Shown: positions 1-6,496, counted from the stretch's first letter. The stretch: 9,915 bases of DNA from Promethearchaeota archaeon (GCA_004524515.1 SDNV01000098.1:1-9915), one strand, 5' to 3'. Numbers and translations are program-made. The notes: generated by a model from the sequence alone, not told the origin.

Positions 1-125
1 AGAAAGTTGAGATTGCTGTTACTAAAATCATCCATGGAATGGCCGTAGCAAATAGAGGTGCCTTAAGGAATCCAGAATGTTTGGATTACTATGAAAAAAT
101 GAAGGATGAAATTAGTTCATTATAA
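1..125 (+). CDS. 3' end of an unrecognised protein gene (partial)
   Basis: An open frame enters from the left edge (first full codon at position 3) and ends at TAA 123-125, giving about 40 C-terminal residues that include HGMAVANRGALRNPE and end MKDEISSL. The mixed hydrophobic and charged composition and dense codon use look like a real protein end, but I do not recognise the family. The gene converges on the LAGLIDADG gene, with only 37 T-rich bases between the two stops. Those T runs could end transcription from either side. Function cannot be assigned from this fragment. Confidence 0.6.
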   Translation, partial: KVEIAVTKIIHGMAVANRGALRNPECLDYYEKMKDEISSL

Positions 126-162
126 TTTTTTTATATTAACTTATTTTTTTTTATGATTAGAA

Positions 163-1845
163 TTATTTATATTCAGGTATATATGAAAATCTTTTAGGAA
201 ATCGTTTTTTTATATAAGGTATAAATGTACTTCTTAAAAAAGTATATTTAAATGGAACTATTTTTCTTTTTTTCTCAAAATATTTCAATAGATAATAAGG
301 AGATATAGCTTCTTGAATTTTTGGATCTGATCTCCTTATAATTTCACGTATTAAAGCAATCAAATGTACAGCATACTTAAGGAAAGCAATTCTATATCTT
401 AAAAAATTTAGAATATTAAAAGGAAGTTTTTCACTAATCCTTTCTACTAATTCTAACAATAATGTTTTATCAGAGATGTGATCTGAATTTATAAGGTTAT
501 AGTAGATAAGATCAATAATAAACTGAAATAAATCTTTACTTATCTGATATACTTCATCCTTATCTTTATAAAATTTAATTATATTATATATATCTTCAGA
601 TAAAGCTAAATTGAGTAAATTTTCGATTAATTTTTTATTTAAGATAAATCTTCCTTCAGTAAAATATTGATTTAATTCTTGACAATTTAATAAATCTTTA
701 TCTTTTTCAGAAAAACCTTCTAAAAAATGATTATAATGTAATTCTATCCAATTTTTTAGTTTCTTAGCATTTGATTGGGAATAATGAAATTTTTTTTTTT
801 TATATATTTCCTTGAAACTTACAATTTCTTTTTGAATATTTTTATTAACTTGTAGTGGTGCATTTTTTTTTAATATATTAGCTCCTATCCATATCCTCCT
901 ATATGGTTCATTAATTTTTTCAGGATTAACAAGTCGGATAAATTTACGGACGCTTTTAGATTCACTTATGTTAACTTGAAAGCTTTCTAATGATAATGTT
1001 GAGTTGATTCCTATTAACTTACACATATCATGGAAATCTTTTAATAGAGTTTTCGAGTAATTTTCAAAATTTAATACAATTCTCTTGCCAAGATTTACAG
1101 TTATCCCTCCATCTGTATCATATAAACCTTTCAAACCTCTTATTATAAACCTTTTATTTTTAAAAACAAAGTCTGGTACTCCTATTTGGTTTTTAATTTT
1201 ATCCCCCAGAACAAGCCCATTTTTGTTATCTCTTTCTCTTTTTCCTTTTTCTAAAATACTATAATGAATAGCTTGTCTTCTTATTATAATTTGTAATGTG
1301 TTCTGATCCTCAATTTCATGAAAATATAAATCTTCAGGCGTAAGACCTAAAATATCACAGATCATCGATATAGTATATTTTGTGTACCAAACTTCATCAA
1401 CAGGATTCAATGAAAACATTACGGTCTGACCATCTTCACTTAAATGACCATCTCCACACATAATGCATATAAACTCTGCTAAATCTTCAGTTTCTTTTAG
1501 TGGATGATATTCATATTGCCCTATTATTTTTTTATGAGGTAATAAATCTTCCTTAAAGTTAGTAATTAAATTATCTTCAACATTTATAAATTTCTGATAT
1601 AGTTCGAAAAGAAATGTTCGTGAGAAATTCTCTAAAACTAATTTTTTATAATTATTATAAATTTTTATTGAAAAACTATATCCATAATAAAGTGCTCGTT
1701 GATAAACATCTTCATGAATGCCTATTAAAGAGCTTATTTTTTTTCTAGTATATAATTTATTTTTCCTTTTTAATGCTTCGGCAATTTCTTTCAAGTAATT
1801 AGGATTTATTATAAATTTTATATGTGGTTGTTCATAAGCTGACAT
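163..1845 (-). CDS. Freestanding LAGLIDADG endonuclease-like protein with long C-terminal region
   Basis: This 560-residue protein contains two LAGLIDADG-type motifs. The first is at residues 122-133 (LAEFICIMCGDG, acidic residue D132) and the second at 234-247 (IIRGLKGLYDTDGG, acidic residues D243 and D245). About 110 residues separate them, as in single-chain double-motif homing endonucleases. In that family the acidic residue ending each motif helix binds the catalytic metal at the DNA-cleavage site, and both are kept here. Residues about 16-55 look like a helix-turn-helix (TRKKISSLIG). Residues about 330-560 form a helix-rich, Lys-rich region I do not recognise. No intein splice residues or host protein flank the domain, and no intron is visible. 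It may be an active endonuclease, or a domesticated DNA-binding or RNA-processing protein. The gene is visibly more A/T-rich than the redox genes, which would fit acquired DNA. The ATG at 1845 has no Shine-Dalgarno site but a TATA-like box sits about 33 bases upstream. Confidence 0.82.
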   Translation of the reverse strand: MSAYEQPHIKFIINPNYLKEIAEALKRKNKLYTRKKISSLIGIHEDVYQRALYYGYSFSIKIYNNYKKLVLENFSRTFLFELYQKFINVEDNLITNFKEDLLPHKKIIGQYEYHPLKETEDLAEFICIMCGDGHLSEDGQTVMFSLNPVDEVWYTKYTISMICDILGLTPEDLYFHEIEDQNTLQIIIRRQAIHYSILEKGKRERDNKNGLVLGDKIKNQIGVPDFVFKNKRFIIRGLKGLYDTDGGITVNLGKRIVLNFENYSKTLLKDFHDMCKLIGINSTLSLESFQVNISESKSVRKFIRLVNPEKINEPYRRIWIGANILKKNAPLQVNKNIQKEIVSFKEIYKKKKFHYSQSNAKKLKNWIELHYNHFLEGFSEKDKDLLNCQELNQYFTEGRFILNKKLIENLLNLALSEDIYNIIKFYKDKDEVYQISKDLFQFIIDLIYYNLINSDHISDKTLLLELVERISEKLPFNILNFLRYRIAFLKYAVHLIALIREIIRRSDPKIQEAISPYYLLKYFEKKRKIVPFKYTFLRSTFIPYIKKRFPKRFSYIPEYK

Positions 1846-1873
1846 AAAGTAATTTACATTTTTTTATTTGAGA

Positions 1874-1883
1874 TAATTTATAA
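1874..1883 (-). promoter_or_regulatory. Candidate TATA box of the LAGLIDADG gene
   Basis: The minus strand reads TTATAAATTA, centred about 33 bases before the ATG at 1845. With archaeal spacing (TATA centre about 26 bases before the transcript start) the leader would be only a few bases long. That agrees with the lack of a ribosome binding site. The assignment rests on motif and spacing only, in very A/T-rich DNA. Confidence 0.4.
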
Positions 1884-1968
1884 TTTGAAAATTTTAACTA
1901 AATAGTGATTAAAAAAAATCTATATCAAATAGTCTCCTGAATTTATTAAAAAGGAACAGACTGCCAAT

Positions 1969-1988
1969 TTTTCATATTAATATGAAAA
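1969..1988. repeat. 20-bp perfect palindrome between fprA and the LAGLIDADG gene
   Basis: TTTTCATATTAATATGAAAA equals its own reverse complement. It lies 57-76 bases past the fprA stop and 124-143 bases before the LAGLIDADG start. On the minus strand a T-rich stretch (CCTTTTT) follows about 15 bases later. It could be a weak hairpin at the fprA transcript end, or an operator for the downstream gene. Short A/T palindromes also arise by chance in such DNA. Confidence 0.4.
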
Positions 1989-2000
1989 TTGATTATTAAA

Positions 2001-2039
2001 TTTTCCCGTTTAAAAACTATTCCCATCACGAGAAATGCT
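2001..2039 (-). pseudogene. Relic of the 3' end of a paralogue of the 3348-3998 membrane gene
   Basis: These 39 bases match 3364-3402 in the same orientation at 34 of 39 positions, including a 20-base exact run at 2009-2028. Read on the minus strand they encode KAFLVMGIVFKRE, against IAFLMMGIVFKRQ at the end of the membrane protein reading frame. Three of the five differences are synonymous (Arg, Leu, Ala). That suggests both copies once evolved as protein-coding sequence, rather than being a non-coding repeat. The relic begins a few bases after the fprA TGA at 2045-2047 and happens to be in the same frame as fprA. Nothing else of the paralogue is visible. FprA itself has normal length and C-terminus, so the relic is not part of it. 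Confidence 0.6.
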
Positions 2040-2044
2040 TTTGA

Positions 2045-3232
2045 TCACTCATCATCTATTTGATGTTTTTCTTTTATTTTTTCAAAAAGTTCATCTAGTT
2101 TCTTATAATCTTCTTCTCTGGGTTCTCCATTGACAAGAACGGGTTCAATAATCTCAACCTTCAAATTACTCAATAAATTGAGTAAATAATCAATAATATT
2201 TGTTTTCCATCCATATGAGCCAATTATAGTAGCATATTTAATTTTCGGCCTCAGAAGATTAGTAAGGACTGCAGCATACGCAACAGTGGGATGAGCTCCT
2301 GATAAAACAGTGGGAGAACCTAAAATAACTGTTCTGGCATCAACTAATGCCTTAGCTAATTCTCCAATATCAGTTTGATTTAGTTTAAATGGTTTAACCC
2401 GTATACCAGCACCCATGAACTTCTCCACAAGATAATTAACCATATGCATAGTAGAACCATACATAGACTCATAAGGGATGATTACTTCATTTTCCGTCTT
2501 ATCACTTGTCCATTTTTTATATGCATCCATAATTAGTTCAGGATTCTGATGAATAGGGCCATGACTAGGAGCAATAATTTCTATCTCATAGTTTTCTAAC
2601 TTTTTCAAATAATTAACAATTAACCGACGGAAAGGCATCATAATCTCAGCATAATAACGCTTCGCAGCCTCTAAAAGTTTAGCTTCTTCTCCCTTGGGAA
2701 CAAAAAGCTCACTAGACGCCCAATGAGAACCCATAAAATCACATGGAAATAAAATCTTATCTTCTTGCAAATAAGTAAAAAAAGTCTCTGGCCAATGAAC
2801 CCAAGGGGCTTTAATGAATTCCAATTTTTTATTACCTAATGATAAGATCTCTCCATCTTCAACTATTTTGAATTTATTTTCTGGAAGATGCATTTTGTTT
2901 ATTAATATATTTTTGCATTGTTCCATAGTTACTATTATTGCTTGTGGATATTTTTCTAGTAATTTAGGTAATGCTCCTGAATGATCTTGTTCAGCATGAT
3001 TTGAAACAATATAGTCTAGTGATTCAATATGTATTTCATCTAATTTATCAAATAAGATTTGAATCATATCCACTTCTACTGTATCAATGAGGACTGTTTT
3101 GTTAGAGCCTAATATGAGAAAAGCATTGTAACTTGTTCCATCTGGTAAGGGAATCAATTCATCAAATAAGCGTCTATGCCAATCTCTGGCACCAACTTGA
3201 ATCACGCCTTCTTTTACAATTTCTCTCGTCAT
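2045..3232 (-). CDS. fprA: Flavodiiron protein (FprA-type O2/NO reductase)
   Basis: This 395-residue cytoplasmic protein has a metallo-beta-lactamase-like diiron domain (residues about 1-245) followed by a flavodoxin domain (about 250-395). The full diiron ligand set is readable: H79, E81, D83 and H84 in SNHAEQDHSG, H146 in PWVHWPE, D165 in FPCDFMGS and H224 in APSHGP. The FMN phosphate loop is SMYGSTMHM (256-264). Length and order match two-domain FprA (about 395-405 residues), with no rubredoxin or flavin-reductase extension. In methanogens FprA reduces O2 to water with F420H2; others use rubredoxin and reduce NO. The donor here cannot be told from sequence. The ATG at 3232 has no Shine-Dalgarno site but a TATA-like box and a palindrome lie upstream, so it probably has its own regulated promoter although the membrane gene precedes it by about 115 bases. 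It ends in TGA, next to a gene relic. Confidence 0.96.
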   Translation of the reverse strand: MTREIVKEGVIQVGARDWHRRLFDELIPLPDGTSYNAFLILGSNKTVLIDTVEVDMIQILFDKLDEIHIESLDYIVSNHAEQDHSGALPKLLEKYPQAIIVTMEQCKNILINKMHLPENKFKIVEDGEILSLGNKKLEFIKAPWVHWPETFFTYLQEDKILFPCDFMGSHWASSELFVPKGEEAKLLEAAKRYYAEIMMPFRRLIVNYLKKLENYEIEIIAPSHGPIHQNPELIMDAYKKWTSDKTENEVIIPYESMYGSTMHMVNYLVEKFMGAGIRVKPFKLNQTDIGELAKALVDARTVILGSPTVLSGAHPTVAYAAVLTNLLRPKIKYATIIGSYGWKTNIIDYLLNLLSNLKVEIIEPVLVNGEPREEDYKKLDELFEKIKEKHQIDDE

Positions 3233-3238
3233 AATCAG

Positions 3239-3252
3239 TCTAATGTATTAGA
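3239..3252. promoter_or_regulatory. Candidate operator palindrome in the fprA promoter
   Basis: TCTAATGTATTAGA has perfect 6-base arms around a 2-base centre and ends 6 bases before the fprA ATG. It lies between the TATA-like element at 3263-3270 and the start codon. A repressor bound there would block initiation. The symmetry is seen; the role is inferred. Confidence 0.45.
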
Positions 3253-3262
3253 GAAATCATGA

Positions 3263-3270
3263 TTAATAAA
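3263..3270 (-). promoter_or_regulatory. Candidate TATA box of fprA
   Basis: The minus strand reads TTTATTAA, centred about 34 bases before the fprA ATG. This predicts a transcript start roughly 8 bases before the codon and a very short leader. A second TATA-like stretch (TTTAAATTA, roughly 3281-3289) lies further upstream and is the alternative. Confidence 0.35.
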
Positions 3271-3347
3271 TCTTTTCCTAATTTAAATGAAAGAAATTTC
3301 AACTAGTTCAAAAAAAGTATGGTATTATTATTCAAAATGAATTCTCT

Positions 3348-3440
3348 TTATATTTGCATGATTTTTTGCCTTTTAAAAACTATTCCCATCATAAGAAAAG
3401 CTATGGCGGCAATTATGGTATATCCTATTATACCAATATT
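3348..3440 (-). pseudogene. Conceptual C-terminal continuation of the membrane gene after an in-frame TGA
   Basis: In the same frame as the 3441-3998 gene, the codons after the TGA read NIGIIGYTIIAAIAF, then LMMGIVFKRQK and IMQI, ending at TAA 3348-3350. This is a complete hydrophobic helix followed by basic residues, the usual end of a polytopic membrane protein. Together the gene would be 216 codons, similar in size to the other small membrane proteins in the window. Positions 3364-3402 are the partner of the relic at 2001-2039. A nonsense mutation is the simplest reading; a sequencing error cannot be excluded. Confidence 0.65.
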
Positions 3441-3998
3441 TCAAACATTCATATTCCCAAGTGGTACGCCTATTAAACCCACGAGGGAAACTATTCCGCT
3501 GACTATCATAATTGTTCTTAATATTCTTTCCATCCTATCTCCTTTGAATACTTGAGCTGCAAAGAGCATTGAAAGTGCAAAGAACCAATCCCACGCCAGT
3601 ATATCTAACGCATATAATACAGACGGCCACTTGAAAGAAAAAAACCAAGAAAATCTCGCAGTTCCCATCTGTCGACTGACTGTTAGAATAATATAATGGA
3701 CACTTGATGTAATTACAGCGAGAATTATCATAAATATGAGTGCTATTTGACTATAGACTTTATCTTCTGGTTTTGCATATAGATGTATTACTGTCATACA
3801 TATTAGTAAAAATGGCACAATGAGAAGAATTAGCAATTCCAAAATTGTGAAAAAAGGATCAGAAATAGGATCCTGGGGTGATTTGAGTGAAAGTATTCCG
3901 AGAATTGTGACGGGAATGTATATTACCAGCAAAGAGAATAAAACCCACGCCGCTATCATGCCAAGAATACGGCTATTTTTATTGAAGGGTTCTACCAT
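3441..3998 (-). CDS. Multi-pass membrane protein, probably truncated by an in-frame TGA
   Basis: The 185 codons from ATG 3998 encode five likely membrane helices (residues about 12-35, 49-74, 83-106, 125-149 and 158-178). The loop sequences HYIILTVSRQ (101-110) and LDILAWDWFFALSMLF (131-146) recall, from memory, an unnamed membrane family in anaerobic archaea and bacteria. The frame stops at TGA 3441-3443 just after VPLGNMNV, but continues past it with 30 more codons that look like the missing last helix and a basic tail. I recall Arg at the stop position in relatives, so a single CGA to TGA change is likely. The short product might still insert in the membrane. A TATA-like box about 29 bases upstream implies a leaderless transcript. 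The gene is divergent from the flavodoxin and lies before fprA on the same strand. No function is known to me. Confidence 0.75.
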   Translation of the reverse strand: MVEPFNKNSRILGMIAAWVLFSLLVIYIPVTILGILSLKSPQDPISDPFFTILELLILLIVPFLLICMTVIHLYAKPEDKVYSQIALIFMIILAVITSSVHYIILTVSRQMGTARFSWFFSFKWPSVLYALDILAWDWFFALSMLFAAQVFKGDRMERILRTIMIVSGIVSLVGLIGVPLGNMNV

Positions 3999-4022
3999 AA
4001 TTACGGATCATAACTATTAAAC

Positions 4023-4031
4023 TTATATAAA
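4023..4031 (-). promoter_or_regulatory. TATA box of the membrane gene at 3998
   Basis: The minus strand reads TTTATATAA, centred about 29 bases before the ATG at 3998. That is the spacing expected for a leaderless or nearly leaderless archaeal transcript, and there is no Shine-Dalgarno site to contradict it. It is one of the better promoter matches here. Confidence 0.5.
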
Positions 4032-4059
4032 TATTGCTCTTTATATTTCTTTTAATTCT

Positions 4060-4084
4060 GGTTTAGGTTTAGGATTTAGATTTT
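4060..4084. repeat. Short degenerate direct repeat (GGTTTA-like)
   Basis: Two exact GGTTTA units are followed by GGATTTA and GATTTT. The run lies upstream of the membrane gene's TATA box. It may be a set of factor-binding half-sites or a chance low-complexity tract. Confidence 0.35.
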
Positions 4085-4162
4085 CCAATCGACGGGAAGC
4101 ATTTTTTAATGATTTTTAATCCATATTGTAAAAATTAACTAATTCGCAACAAAGAAAGAGTG

Positions 4163-4183
4163 TAATTTCAATTATTGAAATTA
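4163..4183. promoter_or_regulatory. Central 21-bp palindrome in the divergent region
   Basis: Arms of 10 bases (TAATTTCAAT and its exact reverse complement) flank a single T. Its centre at 4173 is almost exactly midway between the starts at 3998 and 4346. It is a candidate site for a dimeric regulator acting on both genes. Position and symmetry are seen; the role is inferred. Confidence 0.4.
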
Positions 4184-4345
4184 AATTAATTCTCAAAAAT
4201 CGAATTCTTAAAGTCATTATTATTACTTTTCAATATTTTTAATTAGAAAATTACATTATAAGAAAAATAAGGACCTGGTTTTGATTGAAAGAGGGTAATT
4301 GTGTAATATGATGGCAACTTCTATGATAAAAAAAAGGTATATGAA

Positions 4346-4819
4346 ATGAAAATCGCAATATTGTATGATAGTAAGTACGGAAATACCAAAAGATTAGCAG
4401 AATTCATGGCGGAAAAAATACAAGCCGCTGGTCATAAGGTTCAATTATTAAGAACTACTAAGACTAAACCAGCAAAATTACTCACATTCCAGCCGGAGGC
4501 AATATTGGTAGGCGGACCAACACATTGGGGCAGACCTGCTCGTACGCTTAGTAAATATATAAAGAAATTAGGGAAACTTGGAGATCCATCAAATATTCAT
4601 AAAGCAGCTGTTTTTAATTGCAACACTGGTGATGATGTTTGCAAAATGATCCAGAATCAAATCTCTGATGCTCTTCCCCAAATTGAAATATTCGAAAAAT
4701 TTCTCCCAGTCCGCACAGGTGGTCAAAATGGAACCAATTGGAAACAAGTTTCTCTACCGAAAAATTGGGAAGAAGAGGTAAGCAGTTTTCTCTCCGCTTT
4801 CTTAACCTTTTTATCCTGA
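4346..4819 (+). CDS. Small flavodoxin
   Basis: This 157-residue cytoplasmic protein is a single flavodoxin domain. It starts with beta strand MKIAILYDS, followed by the FMN phosphate loop SKYGNT at residues 9-14 (usual form T/S-x-T-G-x-T). The second flavin-contact loop is GGPTHWGRP at 56-64. Length is normal for a short-chain flavodoxin. Such proteins carry low-potential electrons between redox enzymes; this one could pass electrons to or from FprA or other local flavoenzymes, but no partner is shown. The ATG at 4346 follows AAGG at 4334-4337 with 8 bases between, a weak ribosome binding site; nearby upstream ATGs are out of frame. The gene diverges from the membrane gene and converges on the gene at 4994-5545. 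Assignment to a named subfamily is not possible by eye. Confidence 0.9.
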   Translation: MKIAILYDSKYGNTKRLAEFMAEKIQAAGHKVQLLRTTKTKPAKLLTFQPEAILVGGPTHWGRPARTLSKYIKKLGKLGDPSNIHKAAVFNCNTGDDVCKMIQNQISDALPQIEIFEKFLPVRTGGQNGTNWKQVSLPKNWEEEVSSFLSAFLTFLS

Positions 4820-4851
4820 ATCTGGGAATTAATGTAAGATGTTGAAATATC

Positions 4852-4863
4852 TAAACCGGTTTA
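4852..4863. repeat. 12-bp palindrome between convergent genes
   Basis: TAAACCGGTTTA is a perfect palindrome, G+C-rich at its centre in otherwise A/T-rich DNA, 33 bases after the flavodoxin stop. It has no T run directly after it, so a terminator role is weak. The rest of 4820-4993 shows nothing clear. Confidence 0.25.
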
Positions 4864-4993
4864 TTCTCGTTAAAAATTATAATTTCTGGAACGGTATTAA
4901 TCCTCTCTTAAAACTATATCCATTGAGAAATTCTTTTATGTTTAAAATAAATTGATGTATTATATTCAGAAACAATAAAAAAAAATATATATT

Positions 4994-5545
4994 TTAAGGT
5001 TTTCTTAGCCAATATCTAAGATATATTAACCCGATTATTGCCATTGGAATACCTATTATTATCAATAACCATCCTATCGTCAGAATATATGAGTATACCC
5101 AGTAGCTGTAAGGTTTATTACCAAATGGAGTTGAAAAATTGCCATCAATCGCGATATAAATACAATAGGCAATGAATATGAAAATTCCGAATCCACAACC
5201 TCTTCTAGTTTTTTTATGTGTTGAGTGCTGCTCCTTGATCTTTGTTCTTTCTTCTTCAGGTAAATGCTTCCACCAGAGATATCCTCCTAAGCCAAATATT
5301 AATCCAGCTGGCACTCCAACAAACAATAGCTCCCATAAAATCAGTACGATGATGAAGATGACAATCCATTCTAAACTCCATTGATCAAAAGTAGCTGTTC
5401 CATAATTTCCGATGGCTGATGTTTGAATTTGCCAAATCAAGACATTAACTGCAATAATAGTAAGAATTACGATTATTATTGCACAAAGGATAAGTATCTT
5501 CCAATGTTTTTTGATTTCTTCTTTCCAAAATTGTTCATCATTCAT
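4994..5545 (-). CDS. Unnamed four-helix membrane protein
   Basis: This 183-residue protein has four hydrophobic segments at residues about 17-39, 58-90, 117-135 and 150-176. A charged cytoplasmic-type loop (WWKHLPEEERTKIKEQ, about 91-106, followed by basic KKTRRG) lies between the second and third. The loops GVPAGLIFGLGGYLWW and DGNFSTPFG look conserved-protein-like and I have a vague memory of similar unnamed archaeal proteins, but I cannot give a family or function. The start at ATG 5545 has GGAAAGTG 8 to 15 bases upstream, a poor Shine-Dalgarno match, and a TATA-like box further up. It ends convergently with the flavodoxin, and DUF998 lies 164 bases upstream, so it is probably its own unit. 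Confidence 0.8.
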   Translation of the reverse strand: MNDEQFWKEEIKKHWKILILCAIIIVILTIIAVNVLIWQIQTSAIGNYGTATFDQWSLEWIVIFIIVLILWELLFVGVPAGLIFGLGGYLWWKHLPEEERTKIKEQHSTHKKTRRGCGFGIFIFIAYCIYIAIDGNFSTPFGNKPYSYWVYSYILTIGWLLIIIGIPMAIIGLIYLRYWLRKP

Positions 5546-5582
5546 TTTTTTTCACTTTCCAAATTAATTCTTCTTATTTTAA

Positions 5583-5590
5583 TTTTAAAA
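5583..5590 (-). promoter_or_regulatory. Candidate TATA box of the 4994-5545 gene
   Basis: TTTTAAAA on the minus strand is centred about 41 bases before the ATG at 5545. This predicts a leader of about 15 bases that would just contain GGAAAGTG (5553-5560). It is one of several A/T tracts here, so confidence is low. Confidence 0.3.
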
Positions 5591-5709
5591 TCTCAGAATT
5601 CTTATTATGAAATGATTACTTATCTTATTAAAGAATTGTCATTAGAACTTCTAAATTTATAAATTAATTTAAAGAATAAGTAAACCAATTTTTGCACTAA
5701 TTTCTAATC

Positions 5710-6327
5710 TCAAGACTCACTTCGAATAAGCTTTATTCCCATAACTATATACCATTGCTGATATGACGCACTTATTAATCTTTCTAGAAGCCCTCCAATC
5801 ACGCTTGTAGCAAACACAACTGATAATATTCCCAGTAAAACACCTGCACTAAAAGTTATAATTGAATAGCTTACATAAATATACCAGCTTTCAGTATCCT
5901 TAAAACGAATTGAAAATGCTAAAATTGAGAAGAGTATCATAAATCCCATAGGGATAGCTAAGAAAATGTGCATGATTCCCCTAAAAGTTACAAATTCACA
6001 TCCTGGATCACAAGGGAAGAACGCCGTTAAGATAATACCAATAATTCCTGCGCAAGCCAAAAGCAATGGACCCACCTTACTACCTTTACCTTCATTTATT
6101 CCTCTATGCATTCCATAAGCAAATGGAATCACTAATCCATGGAAACCAAAAAGTATTATGTCCAAAAGCATCTTATTGGGTGCACCCGCTTCAACTAACT
6201 CGCTAATAGCCTGGGATATACTGGAATATCCAGGTCTCAGAATAGCTCCCACTACATAAGCTACTGTAAGAAGAATTGCTGAGATTATACCGCAAGTTCC
6301 ATAAATTTTTAAATATCTATTAGCCAT
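5710..6327 (-). CDS. DUF998 family membrane protein
   Basis: This 205-residue protein has about six hydrophobic helices (residues about 9-30, 52-73, 85-104, 117-141, 148-172 and a weaker last one near 190). It carries sequences typical of DUF998: RPGYSSISQAISEL (31-44) after the first helix, FPCDPGC (104-110) after the third, and H120 at the start of the fourth. The length is normal. The family's biochemical role is unknown. The start is unusually well supported: GGAGGTGA lies at 6335-6342, 7 bases before ATG 6327, the best ribosome binding site in the window; an overlapping ATG at 6331 is out of frame. The gene has flanking gaps of about 165 bases on both sides, so it is likely monocistronic. 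Confidence 0.88.
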   Translation of the reverse strand: MANRYLKIYGTCGIISAILLTVAYVVGAILRPGYSSISQAISELVEAGAPNKMLLDIILFGFHGLVIPFAYGMHRGINEGKGSKVGPLLLACAGIIGIILTAFFPCDPGCEFVTFRGIMHIFLAIPMGFMILFSILAFSIRFKDTESWYIYVSYSIITFSAGVLLGILSVVFATSVIGGLLERLISASYQQWYIVMGIKLIRSES

Positions 6328-6334
6328 TCATCGT

Positions 6335-6345
6335 TCACCTCCTCC
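6335..6345 (-). promoter_or_regulatory. Strong Shine-Dalgarno site of the DUF998 gene
   Basis: The minus strand reads GGAGGAGGTGA, containing the full GGAGGTGA complement of the archaeal 16S tail, 7 bases before the ATG. It fixes the start at 6327. Most other genes here lack such a site. Confidence 0.8.
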
Positions 6346-6364
6346 ATGATTATTCACATAATTC

Positions 6365-6372
6365 ATTTTATA
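6365..6372 (-). promoter_or_regulatory. Candidate TATA box of the DUF998 gene
   Basis: TATAAAAT on the minus strand is centred about 41 bases before the ATG. The predicted transcript start falls near the Shine-Dalgarno site, so the leader would be very short. The motif is good; the spacing is borderline. Confidence 0.4.
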
Positions 6373-6386
6373 GGAATTTTTAAATT

Positions 6387-6421
6387 AAAAAAAATCGCTT
6401 TAAATTGAGCTATTCATGCTC
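6387..6421 (-). terminator. Possible terminator after the DUF4386-MDR unit
   Basis: On the minus strand a small hairpin (GAGC, 7-base loop, GCTC at 6407-6421) is followed about 12 bases later by eight T residues (6387-6394). It lies about 80 bases past the MDR stop. The stem is only 4 bp and the T run is not adjacent, so the T run alone may be the real signal. Confidence 0.25.
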
Positions 6422-6496
6422 TTTTTTAAATTATCAGTTAATAAATTATATATATACACATTGGTATATTCCATTGTTTTAAATAACATATAACCC

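Larger units (their letters stand above)
3999..4345. other. Divergent intergenic region between membrane gene and flavodoxin
   Basis: These 347 A/T-rich bases contain no supportable gene or RNA. They hold the TATA-like box of the membrane gene (4023-4031), a hexamer-like direct repeat (4060-4084), a tandem pair of TTTTTAAT-containing blocks (4101-4120) and a central palindrome (4163-4183). A weak TATA-like ATTATAAG near 4255 is the best promoter guess for the flavodoxin. Confidence 0.6.

Noticed and set aside
163..1845. LAGLIDADG protein as an intein or intron-encoded gene
   Set aside because: No splice-junction residues, no host protein on either side in frame, and the gene has its own start, stop and promoter-like box.
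2045..2050. Relic downstream of fprA as a true C-terminal extension of FprA
   Set aside because: FprA has the family's normal length and end without it, and the matching copy belongs to a membrane protein.
3441..3443. Genetic code change with TGA as a sense codon
   Set aside because: Several complete genes in the window end in TGA at the expected length, including FprA and DUF998, so TGA works as a stop here.
3319..3555. Plus-strand open frame of 78 codons with hydrophobic content
   Set aside because: It is the antisense of the membrane gene's 3' end and of its continuation past the TGA; the minus-strand reading makes a far better protein.
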